From the NCBI RefSeq assembly GCF_047496725.1, contig NC_132976.1, forward strand, positions 4,122,001 to 4,186,000: a stretch of 64,000 nucleotides of DNA. The letters are read 5' to 3'. How positions within the stretch are numbered: the first letter of the stretch is position 1; each line of letters starts with the position of its first letter. Source of the DNA: Anoplolepis gracilipes (Eukaryota > Arthropoda > Insecta > Hymenoptera > Formicidae). Positions 39,201 to 51,089 of the stretch are shown here, in pieces. Both the position numbers and the translations under genes were made by a program. Below the pieces are notes generated by a model. That model did no database searches and had not been told where the DNA came from. It saw only the letters and a program-made list of their open reading frames with translations.

Positions 39201-41750
39201 AACTACAGAGTCATTGATATTTGTAATCTCGTAATCTCACAATCGAAAAAACTTTGAACGGTATTACAACCCTCACCGACTCGGTTGATAAATAACATTC
39301 ATGACAACGCGCTAGGGGATGATCCTCCAGAGACGACAGATTCAATTGATATTAAATATAATCGCTTTCACGCAGAGACAAAACGCAAAGAGTGCAACAT
39401 ATATGACTTTATTGTTAGAGAATATGACAAATAATAAATACGGTAAGCATACGGTTTGAGTCCACGTTTCCAAGCCACAATGATCATTGCCTTAATTGCC
39501 ACGTCTACGGGAATAAAGTCGGAAGTAATCATAGGATCGACATAAAGCACACGTAAAACTCCCTTTCCACCGCCAACCAGCATTCCAATCGGACCATTAA
39601 AATTATCTATCCATCCTGGCATTGGATCAGTCACTGTCGACACGACTATGGATGGGCGGATGATCAGACAAGGCAATGTTTTGGAGTAATCTCTAATTAT
39701 GTCTTCCGCCAATCGTTTAGTGAAAGTATACGTGTTTGGCATCGTTCCCAGATATCTGTAAATAAAAGTGAGTGTATTTTAATGAAAAGCGACGATATGC
39801 TATGCGTAGAGATGTAAAGAGAAAAAAAGACAAAATATTTTTTTCCTGAAATACGACTTTATTGTGAAAAAAGCAATCTTATTTTTTTCAAAATTTTATT
39901 TTTGTTTTAACATTTTTGTATTTTGATTATTGTCAGTTGATTTTTCATATTTTTTAATTTTATAAACGATAAATTTGAACTAAACATATTTTAAATGTAA
40001 ATTGCATTTCAATTGACTATATAACTATATAATTATTATTTTTAATTAAGTAAATTGTCAAAAATAAATTGAAATTAAACTTAAATAAATTGTATTTATT
40101 ATACGTAGGAACATATAGTTTGCAATCTTGAAAAATTCACTTTACAGTTACTATTTTAAATAATAGTCATTATTTTAAATAATAGCTATTAATAATATAA
40201 ATAGAAAATAAATTTTTATTATCTAATCTAAAGCATCTAATTGAAAATTATTCCGAATCATGTTTTTATTAGAAAAAAAAAACTTTTTTTTTACATCTGT
40301 AACTATGCTGTGTCTATATATAATTTACTTCGCCGTAAATGTCCTAAGAGTATGTTCGTCGACGGATTCGGCGACTTTAATCGCTTGTCTCCAATCCAAT
40401 TCCGAGGGATACAAAGTCTCATCGACCACCGATTTGTCGGCTTGGGTGTATGTCGAGCTGACATGCAGCAAAACCTTAAAACATATGAATATTAAATATT
40501 TCGAGAAATATTATAGAATCTATTTCCGATGACATTTATGCTAAAGGCGTGCATGTGTGATATAAATATTAGATTAAAATAAATTTTTCTTTCTCACTAT
40601 ACGAATTGTGTCTCGTGACTTTAATAGATTTATTAATTTTGATAAAATTGAATATTTTGTTATGACCCTGAGCAACGTTCAACAGCTTTTAGACACTAAA
40701 TATTTATTAGAAAAATATAAACAAGTTAATCATAGCTCTATTAAACGAAAAACAAAGTTTAAAAATGTTTAATAAACTTTTCTTGATGAATGACTTTTTA
40801 AATGACGTTTAAATATTGTCTAATGGCGAAGATAAAAAAATGTAACTTTTAAACTATATAACTCTTAACTACATTTCTATTGTAATTAATCTTATCTTTA
40901 CTCTTTGTATTAATCTTTACTAATTTTATAATTACTAATAACTGGAAATTATATAAATTATATGTAAAAACTCAATCTAATGTCATATATTAATTATTTA
41001 CACAGAAATGCTGCCATAAATTTGATGTTCAATTAATAGGTAAAAATATATATACATACCACTAATTTTTTCATTTTTTGTCCTAAAATACAAATGTCTC
41101 GCGTGCTTCTCGTGTTGTTGAAAATTGCATCACGCAGGCTTTCATCGAACCTCACGCTCGCAGCAACGTGAAATATTACGGATACTTTTTCAATCAGAAT
41201 TTGTCTATCGCTTGGTAGTAATCCTAAACCCTCTAAACTAACATCTCCAATTATTGGAATAAGTTTGTTAAAAGCAGATGGTCGCTCGTTTCGCAAAACG
41301 TCAAAAAGCTAAAAAAGATTGTCGATAATTACTATGTTTTATATATTGTCGTTATGATTTCATTCATTTCACATCTCTAGAAAATTCATAGCTTAAAAAA
41401 AAGAGAGAATTTTGAAGTAAAAAAAAAACTATAACAATGATAAAAGAATTTTGTAACTATAAAGGCGATCTTACAGATTTAAGACTTTGACATATGTTGT
41501 CAAACACACATACATATGTATATTTTCTTATCGCATGACATACCTTGTTTTCCAATGTCTTTTGTAGCCTCTGCTGGACACTCAATCCCTTCTTTGGTCG
41601 TATCAAAAGAAATATTTCGGCAACATCAGGACAAGATCGCAGTAACTTTTCACATAGCACTTTGCCAAGAAAGCCAGTCGATCCAGAAATTAATATAGAT
41701 CGATGGGCATAAAATGCTGGTATAAACGTATCTGCTGCGTCGTTGGTCAT
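33214..41750 (-). CDS. Fatty acyl-CoA reductase, array copy 1
   Basis: Reduces fatty acyl-CoA to fatty alcohol with NADPH, for cuticular or pheromonal lipids. Eight coding exons keep phase: 41750-41544, 41308-41060, 40474-40329, 39755-39453, 37181-36933, 35988-35812, 35715-35635 and 33328-33214; 508 residues, normal for the family. The N-terminal Rossmann domain (NAD_binding_4) has SGSTGFLGK at residues 22-30 and the catalytic YTFTK at 210-214. The C-terminal FAR_C (sterile) domain follows, ending in a hydrophobic anchor (TLFFILVLWILY), so it is probably membrane-bound (ER or peroxisome). The start ATG lies just after a 5' UTR acceptor near 41763. Introns 4 and 7 exceed 2 kb and carry transposon debris. 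Exon 6 ends at a GC donor (AG|GCAAGT). The exact fatty-chain specificity cannot be read from sequence. Confidence 0.93.
34840..34990 (+). repeat. Dispersed repeat, copy 2, in the last intron of FAR copy 1
   Basis: Diverged match to 25830-26010 (tttattaaatgataaaaat, ctgattgt, gtgcatttaaaaataacaa, gtttcagtaacttcccatggga). Part of the end is locally repeated (gtttcagtgacttccca). Confidence 0.45.
35806..35812 (-). other. Non-canonical GC-AG intron donor in FAR copy 1
   Basis: Exon 6 (177 nt) ends TTTTAG, followed by GCAAGT. Using GC keeps the exon the same length (177 nt) and phase (2) as exon 6 of the neighbouring paralogue, which uses GTAAAT. The nearest GT (GTACCA, 4 bases on) would break the phase with exon 7. 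Confidence 0.75.
37323..37881. mobile_element. TA-flanked foldback MITE in FAR intron 4
   Basis: Left terminus GTCCGATCTTATATTTCGAT, right terminus reading inward GTCCGATCTTATATTTAAAA, each bounded by TA. The arms continue for about 150 bp (attgtcttaaga, gcagttgcg, ggaattttttctgtc, ttattctaaaact), with one arm carrying an extra segment of about 45 bp. Non-coding, 559 bp, Tc1/mariner-type by its TA flanks. Confidence 0.7.
37917..38002. repeat. Short hairpin repeat
   Basis: Imperfect inverted repeat of about 26 bp (cgtttcggtattcattgccagtact and agtactggcagtgaatatcggaatgc) around a short spacer, next to the MITE in FAR intron 4. Confidence 0.6.
38380..39340 (+). pseudogene. Decayed Ty3/gypsy retrotransposon pol relic
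   Basis: In FAR intron 4, on the opposite strand to the gene. Fragments in several frames match the gypsy reverse transcriptase order: a TLDL/GYWQ-like segment near 38530, an FGLCN-type segment near 38635 and the YLDD catalytic box (YLDDVIIFGK) near 38720. Near 39090-39200 a YYDRK plus LYNPQRK segment resembles the integrase C-terminus. Several stops and frameshifts, and the missing RNase H and integrase core, show it is dead and internally deleted. No LTRs were recognised. Confidence 0.7.
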
Positions 41751-42236
41751 ATTTAAACGCAACTGTTTCTGGTAAAATAAATAAAGTATCAAAAGATAAT
41801 TTGGTTAGAAAAGAGCAAATAAAATATAACAAAATGGCACAAAAAGATTTTGTTTGGAGAATTTAATTTAAAAATTAGGAAAAATAAATCAAATTATTTT
41901 GAACTACAATAATGGAATACTTGAGAGAGAGAGAGAAACGAGAGTCACAGTACTTCGTCTTCGATAAGAGATGACAACGTGAATGAGCACACCGAATTTT
42001 GTGCACAGGAAATGACATAGAAACTATCATGATGATAATGATATGTCTATAAAGTTCAAAGGAGCAAGTTCCTCCATATTCGTATATTCATCTGCATATA
42101 TCGTGTGAAGTAAGTGACTCCTTTCGTAAACGAATGTAACAGTATTATAATGAACAAGGAGGGGGATTTATTTATAGATAATTACAAATCTATTGTCTTA
42201 TGTCAAATGCGTATACAATTCTATTCATTTGTTCTA

Positions 42237-42242
42237 TTTATT
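42237..42242 (-). terminator. Polyadenylation signal AATAAA of FAR copy 2
   Basis: A minus-strand AATAAA (overlapping a second copy) about 145 bases past the stop codon at 42386, before copy 1 begins. Confidence 0.45.
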
Positions 42243-42385
42243 TATTTCTCTATTATAATTTCTACTTCTATTATTCTTCATATTACATTAATTATTATGT
42301 ATTGTTAACATTATAATTATAATATAATTATAATATATTATTGAATGTATATATAATTGTATATGATAATGTTGATCTGAAAATA

Positions 42386-45300
42386 TTAAGTACAGATCCA
42401 CTTATACATTATCCACAACACTGTAATAATGATGATAGTTTTCAATGTTGCAACAAACAGATCCAATCTAAAATATTTCAAAATAAACACATTAAAAATA
42501 TGAAATGAATAATAAATTATTGATTATTTCTATAATTTATATATTTATCCAAAAAAATTGTTTAAATCTTATTTTTTAATTTTTTATAAAGTTTATTATT
42601 TATCATGTAATATTCATGATATAATAGCAATGTATTGTACAATCAATATTCGCGTGATTAAAAAACAATTTAAAAATTCCTTTAAAGTTAAATTTTTATT
42701 TTTATAGAAATCAAATTTTTTTACCTAATACGATAGGATAATAATCAATCGTTAAATCTATGTCATTATTGTCGCTAATAATTTCAAACCTTACACATCT
42801 CATAAAAACGATATAATAATATCTTCTTTATAATATATTTTATAATTACCTTTTACGATGGGTTCTGGCTTCATCTAATCGATTCATGTCTTCGTTCAGG
42901 AGATATAATTTAACTCCAATTATACCATCTCTTCATTACATAATATAAACATCAATAACTTAACATCATATTCAATGCAAACATTACTTAAAAAGTAAGT
43001 CAAATTAATAAAGAAACATTTACCTGTAATATTTTTTAGAGTCAACAGTATTAATTTCTAATGAGAATACTTCCTTGTCCTTGAGTGGAATTAAATTATG
43101 TAATTTCAGACCATTTGTATTTTTAAATTGCCATTGATGACACGTGAAATGCTTTAAAAAGCAGTTAGCCACGTACACTTTTCTTTGCAGTCTTAATAGC
43201 CTACATCACACATATTATACATTTACACAAACTGATATTAATGATATAATATTAGTTATACTCTATTAAATTCGAAAATATAGAAAGTCTAAGAAAACAT
43301 TTTGAAAAAGAGATGTATAATTTTATAGGGATGTGACAGCGTGTTAAGAGAATATTTCCCGATTTAATTAAATAGTTGTATCTAATGGAATATAAATCTG
43401 GAATATAATAGAATATAATTCGTATATTCTAAGACAATGGCATGATTAGTTAGTTTGTACTTACATAGGTTGATGTCCCGTAAGCATTAAAATTAAATCT
43501 ATTAACATAGCTGGCAAAATATGCAACAATATTGTCAATATATAATGTACAGTGGTGCTATCGGTAAGTATTGTATTAGGGGTCCAAATAGTTCCCTCAA
43601 AGGGTATCTCCTCTATGAGTTGAAAACCCATTTTGGTAACTACTTCGGTTGACAGAGATTTATAATTAGAAGTAGTACAATTTATGATCAAAGGTGCAGA
43701 ACCTGGCGTGAAGCTAGTAAGTAAATAAATAAAATCACAAATTAATTAAATTGTTATTTATAAACTTTCATAAAAATTGCATTATGTTTCAACAGTAACT
43801 TTGAAAAATTTAGAATTTTATACGAACTGGAAGATATTATAAAGTATTAAACATTCAAAATTATCAAGTTTTGCTAAACCAAATATCGAAAATATAAATA
43901 AAACTGAAGGTTAATTATGTAAAAATAGTCAATTTAGTTATATGTATAATTGTATAAATATATGATAAATTGTATTTAAATTCTTATTCAGAAATTAGCC
44001 TCATAACTCTAAATTTTTTAATAGTATGTAAGATTAATAAAGAATTGAGTACGTTGTGTATGATTACACAAAAATATTGATTTAGTTTTAAATAAAGAAA
44101 AACAAGCTTTTTTTCGTATTTGTAACTTAACGCCGTTAGTCATGCATATTTAAATACATATTAATATTTGTGTTAATAATCGTACATGGATAATCCAAGG
44201 TGCCAAGTTGTGGCTATTATACATTTGATGACAATATCTACTGGCACTACGTCTATACAAACATGCTTATTAGTCTGACATACTCGTAGTATTCCTTTTC
44301 CGCCACCTACAAGTATTCCCAATGGACCATTAAAGTTATCTATCCACCCTGGAATTGGATCATCATAAGAACTTGCCACTAAAATATGAATCATATTTAT
44401 TAGATAATTAATTGCTGGATTATTTACTTGTTTATTTTAGTAGATGTCGAGAATAGTTCGAGAGTAACAATTTTCAGGTTCGAGATTCCTTTGTAAGTCT
44501 CATTTCAAAAGAGATAAATAAAAACTTATTTCTAACAATTCAAGAAAAAAAAGAGAGCAACATACCTATAGAAGGTCTCACAATTGCACAAGGCAACGTT
44601 GAAGAATATTCTGTTATTATAGTCTCAGCTAAATTCTTCGAGAATATATATGTATTAGGCAATTTATCCAAACATCTGTGCGTAATATTTTAAAATTATA
44701 TGGAAAATTAATAAACTGAGAATAATTGTAACAATACTAAATGAAAATAAATTATATTAAATGAAATATTCAATTATGTAAATGAAAAAGAATTATTTTA
44801 TATTTGTCTTTAATTTTGCGCATACTTGAAATTTACAGATGTATGTATGTAATATGATTGATTTTATTTTGCCATACTTACTTAGCTGTAAAGATATTTA
44901 AAATATGTTCATCCAATGACTCCGCCGCTTTGATCATTTTCCGCCAATCGACTAAGGGTGGGTAAATTTTTTCTTCTGTGATGGATTGATTTACATGCGC
45001 GTATGCTGTACTGACATACACTAATGCCTTTAATAAATAAATACAATTAAACCTAAAATCACTTTTTTAAATAATATAAAATTACGAGCAAAAATCATAT
45101 TCATAAATTAAAATTAAAATTAATAAAAAAAACTAAATTGACTTTCATGGCCTTGATAATTATACCCATCAAACTAATATTCCTATCATTTCTCTCTTCG
45201 AACTAAACAATTTTGATTTAAAACCTTAATAAAATCTTAATAAAACAAAAATTTTATTTGGAATGAACAAAATAAATGAGACACTCTGTATAGTTAAATA

Positions 45301-46188
45301 TATAAATGTCTCATAAAAAACGCACTATATAAAATGGCACACGCAATGAGTAGTGATTTATTTAAAACTATAAATGCAACATCGATTTATACTTACTATT
45401 AGATTCTTCATACTTTGGGCTAGAATACAGATATCTCTCGTTGATCTAGTATTAGTAAAAATAGCGTACTTTAAACTGTCGGTAAATCTCACATTCGCTG
45501 ATGCATGGATTACTATAGTTACTCTTTCAGCTAGCATTTGCCTGTCGGTAGCTGACAAACCTAAGTTTTCTTCGCTAACATCACCCAAAATCGGAATTAA
45601 TTTTTTGAAATTGGAAGGTTGTTCTTCTCGCAGTTTATCGTATAACTAAAAAAAATATATAACATATTTATTGTAATAATTGCCACGATTCTTAAAGTAT
45701 CTTTAATTATTTGTAAAGAAAGTTGTATAATATTCTGATTATTTTACAATATCTTACTTTTAAATATTCCGATTGATATTTTCAAATGTTCTATTTCATA
45801 CATTATTATCAAATTTTAAAATTAGTTTTGTATAAAAATTAAAAAATTAAAAAATTTACCATATATATGTATAATACAATTTTTTAAGAAAATTTTCCTA
45901 TTTATATGTTACAGTTCTTTAAAAAATACAGTATTGTGAAAAAGAAAATATTTATGTATTATATAATTAACTTACCGGTAAGTTTAATATTTTTTCGAGT
46001 CTTTCGTTAATACCTATTCCCTTTTTCGAACGCATTAATATAAATACTTCGCGAACATCTGGACAAAATCGCAATATCTTTTCCATATATACTTTACCCA
46101 GAAATCCTGTCGCGCCTGTCAAAAATATACTTTGTCCAGCATAAAACGTTGGAATCGACTCGGCTGGGTTTATTGTAATCTTATCCAT
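42386..46188 (-). CDS. Fatty acyl-CoA reductase, array copy 2
   Basis: Nine exons in phase: 46188-45976, 45645-45397, 45027-44882, 44675-44566, 44378-44186, 43713-43465, 43200-43024, 42930-42850 and 42467-42386; 499 residues. The Rossmann motif TGATGFLGK is at 24-32, the catalytic YIFSK at 212-216, then the FAR_C domain and a hydrophobic C-terminal anchor (TIIIITVLWIMY). Exon lengths equal those of copy 1 (249, 146, 249, 177, 81). The one difference is copy 1's 303-nt exon 4, split here into 110+193 nt by an intron at CCTTCTATAG. The start has good context (aacaATGG). A minus-strand AATAAA lies at 42242-42237. The acceptor before 42930 is weak in pyrimidines. The tandem, head-to-tail arrangement points to local duplication; substrate is unknown. 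Confidence 0.93.
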
Positions 46189-46614
46189 TGTTATTAAAAC
46201 AATAAGAACAATGACCGAAAATATAAAAAAACTCGGAAAATTATCGGCTCTTTCTGTCGAAACCGTTATTAACTAGTAGGAGTTTGATTGGGAAGAAATA
46301 ATGAAATATCTTTGATATCAACGATGCACGCTATTTAAAGTATAACCGTTTGCTAAGCCGTATATGACTACGTATTAATAAAACGGAAATTCTGCAGGCG
46401 AAGGTTAAAAGAGCAATCGTATGCAATGCAGTACTATATATATCTAAACCATAGTTAGTAGGTCAATAACTAATAGATAGCGATACAAGTTACTTTTTGC
46501 AGTTTATTCAACATGTGCAACATGTGCAATATGTAATTCTATAAAGATTTAGATATAATCAATTGTATTTAACCAACTTTAGTATAAACAATAATAAATA
46601 TACATATATCAATT

Positions 46615-47345
46615 CACAAATTAAGTTGAATAAAATATTTGTGCATGTATAACTGAAAAATAAAAATAATAACAAAAATAGTAAATAGATAAAATACTTT
46701 TGTAATAAAATATTCATGTAATTTAAACAAGAGATTGTTTTAAACAATTTTTTTAGCTACTGATGTTGCGGTAATTAACGTAAGGTTTTATACATAAAAT
46801 AAATATATAAAATAAAAGAAAAACAATATAATAACGTTTTTTTTACCTTGCTTTATTTTTCTTTTATTTACATATTTATATATTTAAATTTTTCAAAATA
46901 TACAAAGTTCAATTCTAAGAAATTGTGAATTAAAAAGGTCTTTAATTTATTTCTTAAACCGTCATTTCTTTCAACATAAATGCTAATCAAAACTAATATA
47001 AATTTTATTCAGCTTTTTATGAGATTTTCACGTATTATGTATATATTCCATGTTATCCATATGAAGAAAATGCCAATCGATATTTTCCCAATTCCGTCCA
47101 TCCAAAACATTCTGTAACGATAAAGAAGATTGAATTACTATTTGAGATTAACAGTAATATATTTGTATCAAATTATTAATTAGAGCTCTTACAAAATAAA
47201 TCAACTAATTGAATCTACATTTGAAAAACTTTAGTTTGAAACAATCAAACGGTTACTCGTTTGCGCAGTTCTGTAAATTTAATAAAATTTAATGAATCAA
47301 GTGTTATATTTAAGTATAATATGTGTACATTTATTTTCTGAAGAT
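46615..47345. repeat. Segmental duplication, copy 1 (FAR pseudogene tail and flank)
   Basis: Direct match to 60885-61570. Examples of shared blocks: aataaaatattcatgtaattt, ttttttagctactgatgttg, acatatttatatatttaaat, aatttatttcttaaaccgtc and ggttactcgtttg. It includes the last exon of the FAR pseudogene. Similarity fades upstream of about 46615. Confidence 0.85.
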
Positions 47346-49309
47346 AAATAAATATGTAAATATCTTGAGAAAGTTATTCGTCAATTGTTTCGAACAATGT
47401 AAATGTTTATAGCTAATAATTCATAGACGACTGAAATAAATGAGAGGAAGTACGGAGGATAATGTTTTATACATAAACTAAACTGAAACACAATTTTTAA
47501 AATCTTATCTTTTATAATGGAATCTCGCTGTATCTTGTCGATTCGTAATTTTGTTTAAAAGAAATAGTTTACTTGCATTTATACTATTTTTACGAAAGGC
47601 AAATATAATATTCGTTCAGGTAAATTATTTCTCGCAGTATTAGTCACACAAACACAGAATTGAACTTATTTTATAATTAAAAAATGCTCTCGGTCTTTAA
47701 GTTCACTGTTACGGTATTTTTAAAAACTAATATTTTTTAATAAAAACAAAAATGAGATATTTAAATAATAATCCTCGTTTTCTGAAAATAACTTTTGAGA
47801 TTGTGTAACGCTCAATTTTCTTACCTTACTTACTTACAATACAGTTGTTTTGTCGTCTACCGCAAATCCAAAGTCTCGTTGACTGTCGGACGACACCTCG
47901 TCTGACAAACTTAATAGATTTTAATTTCGAAAGTTCCATTCGTTCAATGAAAAGTGCGCGAGATGTAGGGAAGTTATAAATATTTTCTTTTGCTGTCTTA
48001 GTAATCTGGAAGTTGGAACAATATTTTACTAATATCTCGATAATAAGTATATATCTTTCTGCGGAATGGTATTATTATTTTCTATAATACAATATAATTT
48101 TTTTATTAAGACTTGGAGAAATTACTTTTTAATGCATAAACAATCTTTAGAGAAATTTCCTTAAAAACGTATCTTTATTTTATATTACAAGACATGAAGT
48201 AAGGTACTGTGTTTTTGTTTTCTTAATCTTTTTTGAGCTAAAATTAATAAATACATTCTGCTCGACCAATATAATCTTACCTGGGAATTTTGCTTGCGAT
48301 TCGTAATAATCCATCAATAAATATGGCCGGTATTATATGCAACAATAACACTAATATTCTATAAAAAAATAACTGTTTATTGTAATTACTCCAGAAGGCC
48401 AAATTATATCTTCAAGAGGATTCTCCTCGATGATTTTCTCACTTATTTTCATCAATGTGTAGCGTAATGGATTCGTGCTGTGATTGATCGAGCAATTATT
48501 AATGGGTGGATGAAAATTTTGCGTGTCGTTCTTCTTACTAACAAAATTAAAAATAATTATTAAATAATTTACAAAAAAAAAATCTTATTACACACATTTT
48601 TTACAGTATATTTTACAATATATTGTAAAAAATATTTTACGATAAATAAGTTTGAGAGAAATATTGAAATAGAAATATTTTTTTATATCTTAGAATGAAC
48701 TTTCTTTTAACACTACTCGAAATAATGTAAATTGCTTATAACTTATCTTTGTTTAATATTAAAAGAATTGTACATTTTTTCTGTAAAGAAATATAACTTA
48801 TTTAAATTCTTTTTCTAGCTGTAGATAAAATTTATAAAACCAATCATGATCATAATTATTATTATTATAAATTATATTAAAATACTCTTTTATATATGCA
48901 TACAATTATATTTACAATTTAATAACGTACTTATAGAAAGTCTGCAAATCACTGTCGTGATTGGAGTTATCAGTTATCATGCGCTGCAAATCTCTTGATA
49001 AATGTGTATTGATTCGGCATTATATCTAAATATCTGTAAATAAAAATAAAATTAAGTTAGTGCGAGAGGTCATTTTTAATTGCAATTTAAAAAAATTTCC
49101 GCACAAAATTTTCAAACAAAAAACACATTATCTTGATACACTTTTACTTATTACTAAATTTTTCAAACTTTTGCTTAAAATGCAGATACCTCTTGGCGAT
49201 CGAACGTTTATAAGTATAGCTTTTATCAGTGTATTATCGAATCTTATGCTTGCCGCTACGTAAAATATTATACATACTTTTTTGATCAACACGTGTTTTT
49301 GTTCTATTT

Positions 49310-49640
49310 AATGCAGATATTGTTCAAAATGCTGCCCTCTTGCAGCAATGCAAGCATTACATCTAGCAGTTGTGGCAGATGTTATTTACTTCAAAATATC
49401 TGAGTAACTGACTTAAGAACTCTTAGGAGAAAGCAAGAATGTAAATAACAAATAAAACAATGTAAAGGATAACATCAAGTGTTTACATATGTAATGAACC
49501 TTGAAGCAGAAAGTTTATTCGGTGCCAATCAACTCAAAAGAGCAATTAATAATGAGAGATTGAATTTTTGCAACACTTCCGAACTTTTGTCATTTAAATT
49601 GAAGACACCCTACATATATATATATAACATTTTTAGAATA
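49310..49640 (-). pseudogene. Transposase C-terminal relic
   Basis: Next to the truncated FAR exon 2, the minus strand reads ARCNACIAARGQHFEQYL at about 49390-49315, resembling the C-terminal RC.ACI...GGHFEHLL tail common in insect DDE transposases. A segment reading tagggtgtcttcaatttaaa near 49610 could be its terminal repeat. The family call comes from motif memory. The insertion may have truncated the FAR exon. Confidence 0.4.
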
Positions 49641-49954
49641 TTATATACAAAATGGCTCACATAACAAGTACAAAATGGTAAATTAATAACTCCATGTTTT
49701 ACGAAAAAATTGTTTTTGTGGAATCTAAAAATATAAATTTTTCTATATAGTTAGTTATTTTATTAATTTTTACTTTACTTTCTATTGCTGTACAGCTTAT
49801 AAACGAAATTTTGTCAGAAACCAATCAAGTAAAGTAAAGTAAAATGCCTATTATATCCCCAGCTTCACGCCTAAGGGACTGTTTATACCTTTATTTTTTT
49901 CCTATTACATGATATCCTTATAAACTATCTCTATAAAAGCCCTATACCTAATTC

Positions 49955-50152
49955 GTCTGGGTGGGTTTGAGAGTCTGCGTTTCGCCATACTATTCGTCGC
50001 AGACGAGCTTCGGCGACACAGCGTACAACAGCCCACCATATGGCTTAATTTTTCTTAATTCTATTGGATCTGGTGGACTCGAAACTTCGCTTACTCTCCG
50101 CCTCAGGCGAGTTTCAGCGACGCAGCGTGCACGACCACCGTCCAATCCCTAA
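49955..50152 (+). repeat. Two diverged G+C-rich tandem units of about 75 bp
   Basis: Units at about 49962-50037 and 50080-50146 share the plan GGTGG, then a tcgc-rich middle, cgagcttcggcgacacagcg or gcgagtttcagcgacgcagcg, then CCCACC or CCACC. They stand out from A+T-rich surroundings inside the FAR pseudogene. No family recognised. Confidence 0.5.
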
Positions 50153-50285
50153 ATTTGTCTATATAGAATTCCATGTAAAATTATAAATTTGCCCATGAAA
50201 AGAGGAGCATTCTAATTTTATAAAGTCATTATTATAAAATAAATTAAAATTTTTTGGATGATATCGCCAGTGATGAAGTAATTCA

Positions 50286-50663
50286 GGAGATGCAGTGGTT
50301 AGGCGACCAAACTGGCATAATTTAGCTTTTATTCAGTTAAACAAGCTTATCATTACAACGATTTACAGCGACAACGTTTCGATCTTTGATTCAAGTCCTT
50401 ATCGAGTCTATTTAAATGATGAGCAGTAATTATTTCATGGTTGTCTATTACACATCACAAGCACACGTCAGAGAGCAGACGAGGAGTCTTGTAATGTGTA
50501 ATAGACAACCATGAAATAATTACTGCTCATCATTTAAATAGACTCGATAAGGACCTGAACCAAAGGTCAAAACGTTGTCGCTGTAAATCGTTGTAATGAT
50601 AAGCTTGTTTAACTGAATAAAAGCTATGTTATGCCAGTTTGGTCGTCTAACCACTGCATCTCC
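50286..50663. mobile_element. Near-perfect long palindrome (MITE/foldback)
   Basis: Arms 50286-50455 and 50495-50663, each about 170 bp, are inverted copies with only a few differences (outer ggagatgcagtggttaggcg, inner catggttgtctattacacat). The loop is about 40 bp. High arm identity suggests a young insertion, here inside the FAR pseudogene's first intron. Non-coding. Confidence 0.85.
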
Positions 50664-51089
50664 ATTATTATAAAGTCTCTCTAGACAGAAAAAATAAATT
50701 TAAAATATGATACGAATAAGTCAATTTGTTCTGGAATTGCTTGTAACATATTACGTCCGTGGATCCCTTGTATATAATATATTTCTCTTATATTACTTGC
50801 CGAATTTTGTCAGTATCTGCTAGAGTCTTTTTTTAATGCACAGATATTTCTTCAGACACATTAATAAGAATATTTCTTGCGTATCAAGGCATGAGCTCAG
50901 TAACTTTTCTATCAACACTTTTCCCAACGATCTTGATGCGCCTGTAATGAATATACTTCTTCCAAAATAAAATGTTGGTATCGACAACATCGAATCAATT
51001 GTTCCTTTGTTCTTCTCTCTCACAATTGTAATAATATAAATATATGTATATATTAAATACGCCAAAAATAAAATAGTGCGCGCATTCAA

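Larger units (their letters stand above)
47021..51050 (-). pseudogene. Fatty acyl-CoA reductase pseudogene, array copy 3
   Basis: Remnants in gene order on the minus strand: exon 1 (about 51000-50778), exon 2 (49315-49180), start of exon 4 (49031-48969), exon 5 (about 48540-48291), exon 6 (48005-47838), exon 7 (about 47600-47518) and exon 8 (47113-47021). Lesions: the NADPH loop has become TGASRSLGK, there is an in-frame TAG in exon 1, exon 2 is truncated, exon 3 is missing, exon 4 is cut after about 60 nt with a TGA, exon 5 is frameshifted before the IIPAIFIDG segment, and exon 6 has a TAA where the paralogues have Glu. The Tyr/Lys pair (YTFIK) survives. The intron between exons 1 and 2 has absorbed several insertions. 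This is a third, dead member of the array. Confidence 0.88.
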
